Of a stretch of DNA of 64,000 nt, positions 45,286 to 56,139 are shown in pieces (positions within the stretch are counted from its first letter, which is position 1; every line of letters starts with the position of its first letter). The translations under genes were made by a program, and so were the position numbers. This DNA comes from Ashinkailepas kermadecensis (Eukaryota > Arthropoda > Thecostraca > Neolepadidae): assembly GCA_034440615.1 (NCBI GenBank), contig JAOTOM010005049.1:62001-126000 (forward strand), written 5' to 3'. The notes under the pieces were generated by a model. It was not told the origin of the DNA and ran no database searches. It saw nothing but the letters and a program-made list of their open reading frames with translations.

Positions 45286-45515
45286 TGTCCGACGATCATG
45301 CCGCTGTCCGACGATCATGCCGCTGTCCGACGATCATGCCGCTGTCCGACGATCATGCCGCCGGGCCGGTGCTGTCCGACGATCATGCCGCTGTCCGACG
45401 ATCATGCCGCTGTCCGACGATCATGCCGCCGGGCCGGTGCTGTCCGACGATCATGCCGCTGTCCGACGATCATGCCGCTGTCCGACGATCATGCCGCTGT
45501 CCGACGATCATGCCG
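45286..45515. repeat. 19-bp repeat with longer spacer units, in a CpG island
   Basis: CCGCTGTCCGACGATCATG repeated 11 times, interrupted at two places by CCGCCGGGCCGGTG, giving a higher-order pattern. It lies within the GC-rich island just upstream of the putative first exon at 45698. Confidence 0.95.
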
Positions 45516-45697
45516 CCGAGCCGGGCCGTCCGACGCGACGGTTGATATCAGTGCCGATTGCCAGTGCGCTCTGACTGCAGCCGCTCGGGGCTGTACGTCA
45601 GGCCAGCTGAGGTCGCTGGAGGCGCGGTCGCTGGAGCGGCGCCGGCCGGCACACGGTCAAGGCTCGCAGGATCCGAGGCGTCGCGTGCTGCTCAAAA

Positions 45698-45724
45698 ATG
45701 AACGCCACAGCGCACCCCATGTCG
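45698..45724 (+). CDS. Candidate first coding exon downstream of a CpG island
   Basis: The CpG island (about 44990-45720) ends in CTCAAAA|ATG with an A at -3, nine codons (MNATAHPMS), and then a perfect donor TCG|GTGAGT. This arrangement is what a 5' first exon of an animal gene looks like, and it would make the 10-bp and 19-bp repeats promoter or 5' UTR sequence. With only nine codons the protein cannot be identified and downstream exons were not found. A chance GTGAGT is possible. Confidence 0.3.
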
Positions 45725-45962
45725 GTGAGTTCTGTGTAAACGGAGGTTCAGCTGTACTCCTGGTGCTCAGCTCTGCGGTCCGAGCAAGTGCTTGTTTGCG
45801 ATGCAAATCCATTCGTCTAACCGTGCTTATTCTTCGCGCCATTTAGTCGACATGCCGTGCATATATCCACCTTTAAGGACATGACCAATTAAAATTCAGG
45901 TTTTTGTCCTTGATGAGTTGCTGATTATCTTGCGCTTTAACCTGGAGGTATGCATTACCAGT

Positions 45963-46024
45963 TATTCTGAAGATTCAGACGAGTAGGGCTGTCCTCACAG
46001 CCCACTCTTCAGCTCTTCAGAATA
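45963..46024. other. Imperfect hairpin
   Basis: TATTCTGAAGATTCAGACGA... pairs with ...CTCTTCAGCTCTTCAGAATA around a CCTC loop: about 27 bp with a few bulges, the inner stem being AGGGCTGT/ACAGCCC. Confidence 0.7.
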
Positions 46025-46423
46025 CGAGCAATTCCACTGCATAAGAGTCTAAGCCCACTTTGTGCCGCTATTTTATTATGATTTGTGCCGTACCTGTTAG
46101 CTAGTCATATCAAAGACAGCCTTCATATTTTGCGACAGTTAAGGTACAACAAAAGACCATGTGTTGCAAAGTCGCAAGTTGTCGCATGCGGCCATACCAG
46201 GAATGCATCGTCAACTGAATGACATACCAGAGCTGGGTGACGGTGTTCCGTGTAGCCGGATTGGGTCACGGTCGCGGCCGCTGGGAGGTGCAAGATTGCC
46301 AGGGGACACGTGACAGTCGGTATTGCAGAGTCTGTCCACATAGCGCGTCAGGGGAAGGCATGAACAATTACTATTGATAGGACGTCGAGAATTACGTGGA
46401 TTTCCGGGGATACAGTGAAGATC

Positions 46424-46740
46424 ACACAGTATCTCTGGAAACCGTGACGGTCACATTGTATTCCGGAGATACCGTGACGGCCCGGGGATACTGTGACGGT
46501 CACACAGAATACCGGGATACCGTGACGGTCACACAGTATCCAGGGGATACCGTGACGTTCACACATCATCCCGGGGATACCGTGACGGTCACACATGATC
46601 CCGGTGATACTGTAACTGTCATATTGTGTCCCGGGATACCAAACGGTCGCATTGCGTCCCGGGACACCAAGCGGTCGCACAGTATCCCGGGGATAATGTG
46701 ACCGCCACATTGCGTCCCAGGGATACTGTGGCGGCCGCAT
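46424..46740. repeat. About 38-bp minisatellite
   Basis: Units of GATACCGTGACGGTCACACA followed by a CATCCCGGG-type end, with changes; about 9 copies. Frames on both strands stay partly open. Confidence 0.9.
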
Positions 46741-47487
46741 AGTGCCCAGGGGGTACTCCAGTGGCCGAGGCGTCCTTGAGATGCATGTTGCTGTGTCTGT
46801 GGTGGTTACATTGGGTTGTAGTGGTGGTGGATTAATGCGATTGAGTACCGCTTGGAGTGATCTGAGTGCGGAAACCCTCAACAACAGGCAGGAACAGGCC
46901 TGGAGCAGTCGCTGTTGTTTTTTGATGGTGCAACCATGGCGATTTGAGATATGAGCGCCTCTGGTATTTTGCATGGGTGAAAGCGAAGGGAGTAGGCGAG
47001 AAATGATTTCCCAGAAACATAGTGAGGAAACACAATCGATAGTTACGTAACCAATATCCAAAGCATTGCTACACGAGAGGAGAAAAATGAAATCGGGCAT
47101 ATACTGCCAAATACTCAGTGAGAAGCGAGCGAAAATGACGATGGAATTATGAGGACAAGTTCAAGAGCAACACTTAGCAGCTACCCGGTCCCCCTCTCCC
47201 TTCCCCAACGACCTGGTTCGATGCCTTTCTTTGCACGGGACTCCAGCAGCTGTCAGCGGGTGGACAATGCGAAGCACGCTGATGATTCCATGGGAGGTTC
47301 ACTTGGTGTCGACTTGTCGCGATGTCTAGCGGTGGCCAGGCTTGCGTCGCCTTCAGTTTCTGTCCATCCCCGTCCTACTGTCATAGCCATCCCCGTCCTA
47401 CTGTCATAGCCATCGCATCTAAGTTCCATCAAAGGTGCCTGTGGCAGCGCACGGATATACCACAAATTGGAAACTATACTGGGAAGC

Positions 47488-47730
47488 TGGGATATACTGG
47501 GATATACTTGCATATTCTGGGATATACTGGGATATACTTGCATATTCTGGGATATACTGGCATATACTAGGATATACTGGGATATGCTGGGATATGCTGG
47601 GGTATACTGGGATATACTGGGATATGCTGGGATATGCTGGGCTATACTGGGATATGCTGGGATATGCTGGGATATGCTGGGATATGCTGGGGTATGCTGG
47701 GCTATGCTGGGATATACTAGGAAGCGCGCA
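47488..47730. repeat. 10-bp satellite, about 25 copies
   Basis: CTGGGATATR decamers. Ten bases is close to one helical turn, so the same face is repeated. Open frames on both strands are by-products. Confidence 0.95.
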
Positions 47731-47845
47731 CTTGCACACACTTCACACCCAGACTTGATTTTAATAAAAGAACAACCGCAAAAAGAGTAAACACTGCTTT
47801 GTTGTAGGCTTCGTTGTGCACACGATGTGCAGTTAGAGCTCTGAT

Positions 47846-47872
47846 GGCCACGTGGTCAGAAACCACGTGGCC
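47846..47872. other. Perfect inverted repeat with CACGTG in each arm
   Basis: GGCCACGTGGT, a 5-base loop CAGAA, then ACCACGTGGCC: 11-bp perfect arms. Confidence 0.9.
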
Positions 47873-47929
47873 TCTAGGGCTGTCCGGGAGTATCTCAATG
47901 CAGTGAGGTTGGATCTCCTGATTACTCCT

Positions 47930-48452
47930 GATTAGGTACTGACGCATTCGCCGACGCATCCATTCGTCCGACTTCGCCGGACGACTTGCTCGCCGTCTGG
48001 CCAGTGACGTGCACCTTGGAGGCGTCTCGCCACCGCGCTGCCCGGGTGCACACACACACAACCGTTGGGCTCCCCGAGCTGGGCCGCCGCCCCTCTTTGA
48101 CGTCAGTCACACTGGCCGGCCGAGGACAAAAGCCACGCAATGGCGCGCCACGCCCGCCTTGATCGGCCAGTGGTGTCGCCGACGGGGCTCGCCCTCCACA
48201 CGACTCCACAGCGCGGCTCCAACAGGTCGACCGCGAGGGGAGGGGAGGGTCAGAGGAGGCGCGAGTCGTGTCAAGGCCGCCGACTGATGACCGCGAGGGG
48301 GGAGGGGAGGGGCGGGGGGGAAAAAACCCAGCCCCAACGGGCGACCCAGGGCCCCGCCGGTTTTCAATGGCCCCCTCCTCCGCCCCCCCACCGGCGCCCC
48401 CCCGATTAATCCCGGCGGTGGGCGAGAGGACGGAACGATGCCGCAGTCACAG
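47930..48452. promoter_or_regulatory. CpG-rich and homopurine-patched island
   Basis: Contains G-runs (GAGGGGGGAGGGGAGGGGCG at about 48295) and C-runs. A minus frame ends TASKSSGEVGRMDASANASV, then PNQE and a stop at 47922; it could be a terminal exon but lacks a clear acceptor. No gene called. Confidence 0.3.
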
Positions 48453-48590
48453 CCCCGCCGACTGAGGACCGCGACTGCTGTAGGTGGCCGCTGTCCCATC
48501 CCCGCCGACTGAGGACTGCGACTGCTGTAGGTGGCCGCTGTCCCATCCCCGCCGACTGAGGACCGCGACTGCTGTAGGTGGCCGCTATTC
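48453..48590. repeat. 47-bp tandem repeat, 3 copies
   Basis: Units begin CCCCGCCGACTGAGGACCGC at 48453, 48500 and 48547. Confidence 0.95.
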
Positions 48591-49254
48591 TAGTCCGGTC
48601 GGCGGCCATCCGAGTGGAAACGCCACAGGTGACGTCATGGGCGTTATTCATTATGGGCATTGTGGTGTGGGAAGCCCGCACACCCCCACCCCGCACCCGT
48701 GCTCCTCGCCCTCCTCCTTAGCACACACACACTGGAAACGGGGAGGGGGCAGTAAGCAGCGAGTTCTCCCGACACGGTTTTTTCATCTTCAAAGCTAAGA
48801 AACTAACCGATATGATTTGTTGGCTACCTTTAAATATACACCTAGTGTGTCGTTTACCAAGAGGGATAATAAAATCGGCTGAATATTTTGGATGTATTTT
48901 CCTGTACAATGTCAGGAGCGCCGTATGCAATGGTGTGTGAAAATCGATAGGGAGGCATGCAAAGCATTTTCGATGCCAGGGCGGTTCTGGTCATTCGCGA
49001 TGGGTAAACTATTTTTTTTTCTGGTCAACCCTCGCTCCCCTCCCTCCAATAGAAACTCAGATTTGGGCCTCTTTATTTTGTGGTCTCGGAAATATTTTAC
49101 TTTCTTTTTTGTCACATCAAAAATAAATTCACTGGGACCCCGGGTCGTCGGATCGACAATTCGGGGTTTCTGGCCGATGACATTCTGCCGCATATAATGC
49201 ATGGTGAACATATACCGGGTGGGGGCCAATTTTCTGCCAACGTCATGATCTGTG

Positions 49255-49840
49255 ATGACGCCATCTTCACCCTGGGGACAAATCCCGGATAACGTCCCTG
49301 AATTTGCACCTTCACAATCACCTCCTGGGGCAACTTCCTTGGGACGCCTTTGAAGTGCTACCTGAAGCACCACCTCGCCGCGAATATTCCCTAGTGACGC
49401 CCCTGAATTGGCTCTTCCACAACTGCCCACTAGAAACAAAATCCTGATGAAGGCTCTGAAATGCTATCTGAACCACCCACCCCAGGGGAAAATTATTGAT
49501 GAAGCTGCCAAAGTTGCATCTGAGTCTCAACCCTTCCGAGAGTAGGCCCTGGTGACGCCCGTGAATTGGCACCTACTCGCCCTCCCCCTAGCTACAAATT
49601 CCCAGTGGCGCTTCTAAAGCGCCAACTCAACCACCGCTCTTCGAAGAAAAGTCCCCAGTGACGACCGCAATTGGCACCTCCACAACCGATCCATGGAGAT
49701 AAATTTCTGCTGACGCTATTGAATAGGCATCACATCCACCTCCTCGAAACAAATCCCTGCCGACGCCTCTAAACTGGCACCTTCACCACCACTTCTCGGA
49801 AGAAAATCGTGTTGGCGCCTCTAAAAGTGGCACCCAAGAC
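49255..49840. repeat. Old, diverged tandem repeat of about 58 bp
   Basis: About ten heavily diverged units share a pattern of ATTGGCACCTCCACAACC, then AAATCCC, then AGTGACGCC. Divergence makes unit borders approximate. Confidence 0.75.
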
Positions 49841-49849
49841 TTTCTCACC

Positions 49850-50806
49850 AAACGTGCACATTAGTTAGACAAATGCCTTCAAAATTCCCAAATGACAATT
49901 TGTTTATATTTAAAGGTCCGCCACCCAAGATCAGGTGACCAGGAGCGCCCCTTCCTCTTACCCAACGACTGCAAGCACCTTACGTTAACACTATAAAATA
50001 AACAGTAAAGTCGCGGCACTCCCAGCTAAGAGATGGAAAACAAATAAATAAGCATACAAAGCACCCGGTATTAGAGCAATAAAACTAATAATAAAGAATG
50101 CTGTAAGTAGTCATACCCAAAGGTGGCATATGACTGGCCCTAGATCCATCCCAACAAGAAGTTAAGGTCTAAACTATGATGTTAGTAGCTGGTTTGTGGA
50201 CAGATGGTAGTGAGCACTCCTAATTTGAAATTCATTTAACACACTTGACTCAGAATGAATGGCTCAGAACTCAGAACTTGACTCAGAACTTTGACACACT
50301 TGACTTCACTTGACTCAGAAGGAATTGACCTAGGGTCACCAAAGTCACACACAAGAGAACTCCCTATATATTCCAGCCATCGTGCACATTTATTGTTCCT
50401 AGCATTCACAGTTTTTTTTAGATATATGAAGATACATTTCGTCCTCCCCTACCACCCTCTTCCAAAGCGAATTTCAGAGGCCTTCCAGTGAGCGTGATAA
50501 TAGTAAGGCTATCAACACTAGAAACACATTCATCAAGATGGGTGGGTCTAGCGGTCTGGTAGAGAGGGGACGTCGACAGCCGCCAATTTCGCCAGCTTAT
50601 CTCAGTTAGAACTTGAGCGTAGCAACGATTTTTACAATTGATAGCGGTATGAAGTGGTAGTCTTGATCTGAAACCGTGGCCAAATTTTGGTCGAGAAGGA
50701 CCAGGGGTGATGTGTGTTTTCCTCTCGTGCAGCCTTCGATAGGCGGAATGAACATGCCATCTTCTAGAGTTAGAGAAACGGCTGGGAATTCTCCGTGCCC
50801 TTTTGA
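49850..50806. other. AT-leaning unique sequence, no supported gene
   Basis: Short local duplications of ACTTGACTCAGAA occur at 50245-50320. No splice-bounded frame. Confidence 0.4.
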
Positions 50807-51226
50807 TGCACTGGCTATGATGCATACCCTTATCGTACACTGGAACACTCGAGATACCGCATCTTCGAACGTTCCCAACTCATAGCTCGGCACTGCGTCG
50901 GCTCCGACGATTTTGATATTGTCGGCTACGACAGTGCACCGGCGGCACAGGTGTGCCGGGCCGACTGCGTTGGCTACGACACCGCACCGGGAGCACCAGG
51001 TGTGCGTCGCCGACTGTGTCACTCTCAATCAGCATCGCCGCCGCCGGTAGTGTGGTCCGGGTCGACCTCACCGACACGTTCATGTATCAACGACACCTCC
51101 GCCCACCAGGAGAGTTCTCTACGCGCCACCCCTCCCCACAACGTTGCCAGTGGAGCACGTCGTATCCCATGGGAAAGCTATGATCCCATCCCATCAGCTC
51201 CTTCTCCTCGGGTGCACAACTCGTAA
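50807..51226 (+). CDS. Candidate coding frame, strand uncertain
   Basis: The plus frame reads GYDAYPYRTLEHSRYRIFER, SQLIARHCVGSDDFDIVGYD, SAPAAQVCRADCVGYDTAPG and runs on to a Ser/Pro-rich tail ending PSPRVHNS and TAA. It contains a diverged two-copy internal repeat (about 48 bp, CVGSDDFDIVGYDSAP / CVGYDTAPGAP). No clean acceptor lies between the upstream TGA and the frame. The minus strand is also open (50606-51028, 140 codons, EFPAVSLTLEDGMFIPPIEG), so either one strand is real or both are chance. No domain recognised. Confidence 0.27.
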   Translation, partial: CTGYDAYPYRTLEHSRYRIFERSQLIARHCVGSDDFDIVGYDSAPAAQVCRADCVGYDTAPGAPGVRRRLCHSQSASPPPVVWSGSTSPTRSCINDTSAHQESSLRATPPHNVASGARRIPWESYDPIPSAPSPRVHNS

Positions 51227-51536
51227 GAATCGCTCTCAAACATGGGGTGCCGAGCGTCCATGTACGGTAATTCATCGAGTGCAAATCGGAGTGCAAATCG
51301 GTCCGATCAATGTTGAATGTCAGCAGGAAATTTTCAGGCGGTTTGACACCGCTTACCACCTCTAATATATTCTTGCATATCTCCTTAGAGTTGTGAGATA
51401 GTCTAACCTGCAATGGATAATTATAAGGTTATACAAAGCAGCAGACACGCCCAGAAAGTTATGTGCATGGCTATTGGCTACCAGAGTGAGCTTCGCCCAA
51501 ACATATAGGTGGGCAACAGGAACGGGTCCAAGCTCT

Positions 51537-51662
51537 GGTGTGGTAAACGGCCTGGGACTGGGCGGTAAACGGCCTGGCACTGGGTGTTAAACGGCCTGGC
51601 ACTGGGTGGTAAACAGCCTGGCACTGGGTGGTAAACGGCCTGGCACTGGGTGGTAACCGGCA
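51537..51662. repeat. 22-bp repeat, about 6 copies
   Basis: GGCCTGGCACTGGGTGGTAA plus AC, with small changes. Confidence 0.93.
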
Positions 51663-51913
51663 TTGCGCTGGCCTACAGCTGAAACTGTCGGGACATGGCA
51701 AGTGATCTGTCTACTCCCGACGATGGCCTACAGCCCATTCGCCCCCCCTCCCCTTGACTACGCCATATATTTGTGGCATTTGTCATTACGTGCATGAACT
51801 TTGCATGAATGGAATGGACCAAAATCGCAGGTAATCTCCACTCCCCCCCCCCACACCTGACATTTTGCCGCAGTGAGAAGCATTGCATGACAGTGGCCGT
51901 TGGGCTTGTATGT

Positions 51914-52056
51914 TGGCGGGCGGCGGGCGGCGGGCGGCGGGCGGCGGGGCGGGCGGCGGGCGGCGGGTGACGGGTGACGAGCGGCGGATGACGGGCGGCG
52001 GGCGGCGGATGACGGGCGGCGGGCGGTGGGCGGCGGGTGGTGGGGGGCGGGGGGCG
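51914..52056. repeat. G-rich heptamer tract (GGGCGGC)n with quadruplex potential
   Basis: Purine-biased G-runs: GGGCGGCGGGCGGCGGGC with GATGAC interruptions. Many consecutive GGG runs with short loops satisfy the usual G-quadruplex pattern on the plus strand. It ends about 60 bp before the candidate exon at 52116. Confidence 0.93.
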
Positions 52057-52115
52057 CGCGTCTGCCGCGGGGAGGGGACCGGCGGTCACTGATCTTTCAC
52101 TGATCACGTCTCCAG

Positions 52116-52273
52116 ACGGAAATTTTCTCTCATTGTCTGTGCCAGCAGGCGTCAAGCCTGGCTTCGCACCAGTTAGAGCACGAGACGTGCTGGGCCCAGT
52201 GTATCGGAGCCCCACCGACACCAGCTCATCGTGGATGCCTTCTCCGGCCGAGACAGTGTGGACTTGTGACTGA
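52116..52273 (+). CDS. Candidate terminal exon, unknown protein
   Basis: After a good acceptor (TCTTTCACTGATCACGTCTCCAG) the frame reads GNFLSLSVPAGVKPGFAPVR, ARDVLGPVYRSPTDTSSSWM and PSPAETVWTCD, then TGA. It is Ser/Pro-rich and would be a C-terminal tail of 51 residues. The upstream sequence is a G-rich tract that would be in the intron. The minus frame is also open in this GC-rich region. The family is unknown. Confidence 0.36.
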
Positions 52274-52715
52274 TGGAGGGGTCGTCACTGAACGGCTACT
52301 GTAGACCAGAGGTAGCATATACCAAGAACGAAAGTCCGCTCAGGCTCACAATTTCGAACCTCATAATATGTCCCAAAATTATTGGCTTCGAATGTAATCA
52401 ACGCTCCAGAAGCATAGCTGTGCAGCTGCTCTACGATCGATAAACATGGATAAATTTTACCTTGCTTTCCTGGATCCAAGCATTTGGGAGATGTTTGTTT
52501 GCTTTTTTCGCCCTCCTTCGTGATCCATCAGTGAGCTAAAATTCCGTCTCCGAACACCGCTGAAGATGACGCCGATCAAGCCTATTGCTTGTTGACTGGT
52601 AAACTGGTGATTTTCCTCATTAATCGATAAAAGAGCTAATTAATCACTGCTCCTGTGCATCACCTGTTGTCTCCTTGGCGCTGATAAGAGAAATTGGGTG
52701 TCTTCGTCGCTCGCA

Positions 52716-52765
52716 GCCGAGTGAGCTATAGCTCTTGTTCGCCGAGTGAGCTATAGCTCTTGTTC
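52716..52765. repeat. 25-bp direct duplication
   Basis: GCCGAGTGAGCTATAGCTCT plus TGTTC, twice, perfectly. Each copy contains the palindrome GAGCTATAGCTC. Confidence 0.95.
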
Positions 52766-53122
52766 GACTTCGGAGACAATTGAAGCCCATGCGTGTGAAG
52801 CCCGAATGCCTGGTGGAACCAGGTTCAAACTCTTCCAAGAATGTAATTTCATTAAAAGATTAGCTGAAGGACATTGCCAAGACTGTCACGCGTCTCAGAG
52901 CGTTTCGGACGAGAATCCGCTGCTCAAATGTCACGACTCTCCGTGAAAGGTCATGGATCCCGCCTAAAGGTCCGATGTGTCAATGTTGCCGCCTGAAGAA
53001 CGAATCCCAAAGCCGGAAGCCAGGCCGTCAATTTCCCCATGGCAAATTGCTTGTGTAAGCGGTATTGGATGTAGGTATGCTTACACCACACGGACGAACA
53101 GGGTCTTGGAGGAACACCAGAC

Positions 53123-53175
53123 CAGTGGCGTAACCAGGGTTTTGTCCAGAGGCGGGGGGGGGGGCAACGTCTGAA
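53123..53175 (+). mobile_element. MITE-type end fragment
   Basis: CAGTGGCGTAACCAGGGTTT followed by a G-run is typical of the termini of the small elements seen elsewhere here. A matching opposite end with target duplication was not found; a similar but opposite end (GGATACGCCACTG) lies at about 56124-56136 and does not share flanks. Confidence 0.45.
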
Positions 53176-53741
53176 GAGGGCCGACTTCCTACTTATGGCA
53201 CTTCACACTTTCCTGTAAAACCTCGGATTTCGACGAGCACTTTGTTGTCAAATAGCATCTATCTTTAGTTATGTATCAATATATATGTATATGTATATAT
53301 CGGCACATAGCGCTGTAGTGGCTAATGCTAGAGTTACAATCACGGTCCAACAGTCTGGCAATGACCAGAAAAACAGCCCGTTTAGCTGCCGACAACCACA
53401 AACAATAGAAAATATATTACGGAAAATAATGGAACATTAATACATATCTAATGAAGGCATGAATATCATTACCTTAGGTAAAAATGCGATTGCTCATCTC
53501 CATGAACACCAATGCAGATCGCTATATGACCTATGTAGTCGATGCGCCCTAAAGCCCAAATAACTAACCAATGCAGATCGCTTTCGTTATGCGGTGCGTT
53601 GAGAAATAGTTTGCTAGCGAGGGTTTTCATGATAAGGATGAGGATCTTCATGATAAAGATGATACTGTTGCGCCTCTTCAACACCTTCATCCTTCCTTAA
53701 TATGAGGTATGAATACCAGTGGGGAAAAGTAACTGCAAGGT

Positions 53742-53900
53742 TTTGGGACCAGGACGGACTGGCAACAGGCCTGACATGCAATACCTACTCAACACACAGC
53801 ATCCGGCAAATTGGCGGGTGTTTTGGGACCCGGACGGACTGGCAACAGGCCTGACCAGCAATACCTACTCAACACACAGCATCCGGCAAATTGGCGGGAG
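53742..53900. repeat. 80-bp direct duplication
   Basis: Two nearly identical copies (TTTTGGGACCAGGACGGACT and TTTTGGGACCCGGACGGACT starts at 53741 and 53821). Confidence 0.95.
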
Positions 53901-53936
53901 TTTCCCTTAGCCTGCGTCACACCGGTCCAAAGCGAA

Positions 53937-54565
53937 GCAACTGACACAGCAGTCACCACAGCTATCGCTGAGCTGTCATCGTCAGCAACTGACACAGCAG
54001 TCACCACAGCTATCGCTGAGCTGTCATCGTCAGCAACTGACAAAGCAGTCACCACAGCTATCGCTGAGTTGTCATCGTCAGCAACTGACACAGCAGTCAC
54101 CACAGCTATCGCTGAGTTGTCATCGTCAGCAACTGACACAGCAGTCACCACAGTTATCGCTGAGTTGTCATCGTCAGCAACTGACACAGCAGTCACCACA
54201 GCTATCGCTGAGTTGTCATCGTCAGCAACTGACACAGCAGTCACCACAGCTATCGCTGAGCTGTCATCGTCAGCAACTGACACAGCAGTCACCACAGCTA
54301 TCGCTGAGTTGTCATCGTCAGCAACTGACACAGCAGTCACCACAGCTATCGCTGAGCTGTCATCGTCAGCAACTGACACAGCGGTCACCGCAGCTATCGC
54401 TGAGCTGTCATCGTCAGCAACTGACACAGCAGTCACCGCAGCTATCGCTGAGCTGTCATCGTCAGCAACTGACACAGCAGTCACCACAGCTATCGCTGAG
54501 TTGTCATCGTCAGCAACTGACACAGCAGTCACCACAGCTATCGCTGAGTTGTCATCGTCATCGTT
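53937..54565. repeat. 48-bp satellite, 13 copies, open on both strands
   Basis: Unit contains ACTGACACAGCAGTCACCAC and CTGAGCTGTCATCGTCAGCA. It is 16 codons long, so the plus frame reads TAVTTAIAELSSSATD per unit (53811-54578, 255 codons) and the minus frame VADDDSSAIAVVTAVS (53789-54535, 248 codons). Differences between units are mostly C/T changes that are silent or conservative in the plus frame. A repetitive protein is possible but not shown. Confidence 0.95.
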
Positions 54566-54579
54566 GGAGTGGCTGTAGC

Positions 54580-56139
54580 TACTGCGGCAGCTGTGGTCAG
54601 GCCATTGGGACGGCTGTGGCCGCTTGGGCGGTCGTCACCGCTGTGGAGGCCATCACCGCTGAAGTGGCGGTTGAGATTGGTGTCATTGAACTTGCACCTA
54701 GGTATCCCGCACCTGAACTCCTCTAAACTTTTTACCATCATGAGTCTTCTTCGATCTTTTGTCAGTCGCACTAATCGCCACTACCTTTTAACCACGGCTA
54801 TTCATTTTGAGCTGTATTCTGTCCTCTGCAGTATTTCACGAGCCGCCATCTCCAGAAATTAATCAGTGCGCCGGAGTTTATCCAAAGGGGCTGAAGCGTG
54901 CGAAACCGCAAGGCTCTCAGGCACTCTCAGGCAGCAATCGAGGTAGCATGCGCACATGATAGTTACACATTTGCAACCAACGCATCACGATTTCAGGTGT
55001 AAATTGGAGATATCGAGATGTATTGTAAACAATGGCAGATAGCTGGATGATTTCTGGAAATTAAAAGGCTAAAGATAGCGAAGATTATCCCGAAAATTAC
55101 TATGCGTTCCTATTTTTATTGCGATGCGCATGTTACTTGCAAGCTACCTGAGTGAGGTCTTCGCGCAGCATCTTTCTGGCCCTTCTCTATTTCAAAGGCG
55201 ACGATTGGATTCAAAGATCGACGAAAAGGTGTGAGGGTGTCATGCTTCTGTCAAGGTGTTCGGTATGCTTGTTGACTGACGTCATTGGGCACTTGGCCTG
55301 GAAAAAAACTTAGTGTACTACTCATATACATATATTGTTAGGTGCTGCCGAAGAAATGCAGCAATATAACACCATGTCGGCGGCTACCTACAGAGTATTG
55401 TTGAATGTGGAAAATTTATACCTGAGCTATTCCATCTAGTTTCATCATGCTGCGCACTCACGAACCATGTTCGTGAGTGCGAAGCTTTCTTGACCTCTGA
55501 CACAGGGAATCTTTTTGACTCTCAGGGGACCCTGTTCATCCATTATGGGCAACTCTCAACTTCAGGAGAATCCAACTTCAGTCTTCCCTGTCTCTCAGAG
55601 ACCCTCCTCATCCCTCAGGCCCTCACCTGCCTTTAGAGTCCCAGCACAGTCCTCAATATTCCTGTCTAGCTCTCATCTCGGGGACATTTCAACTCTGGTA
55701 TGGGCCCTCACTAGTCCTCGTCAGCTCTTAACTAAACTCGCTATTACTTTGGGCCCTTTCAAACCCCAAGAGCATCCCAGCCATCTCTGGCCCTAAGGCG
55801 CCCTGCTTATGCCCCAGGGCCCTCAGTGTCCTGTGTATTCCTCAGCCGTTAAGGCCCCTTTCTAGCCGAGACTACCCCTTCCAGCTGGCATCAGCATTCC
55901 AGCTCTCGGGTCGGCCCTCTCTTGTCTTCACGGCTCTTGTCAGCCCTCAGGGTGAACGTCTTCAGGTTTCAAATGCCCTTCCCACACAAACCGTTAGATG
56001 CGCTTTAATTTGATCTCGGTTATGTATCTGCCCCTACGCATTGAGGGGCCCTTGCGGGCCCCTGAAGGCGGTCGCCTGGAGGCCCCATAGAACTCGACAG
56101 GTGGCTGTTGCCCCTTCACCCTTTGGATACGCCACTGCT
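54580..56139. other. Unique sequence; GC-rich second half
   Basis: A plus frame continues past the satellite to 54862 without support. From about 55510 the sequence is made of loosely repeated CTCAGGGACCCT-type words that merge into the tandem repeat at 56140. A perfect hairpin is listed separately. Confidence 0.4.
55453..55481. other. Perfect 13-bp hairpin
   Basis: CGCACTCACGAAC, loop CAT, GTTCGTGAGTGCG. Confidence 0.92.

Noticed and set aside
53123..56136. A 3-kb transposon between CAGTGGCGTAACC and GGATACGCCACTG ends
   Set aside because: Flanking bases show no target duplication and no transposase; the two ends more likely belong to different small elements.
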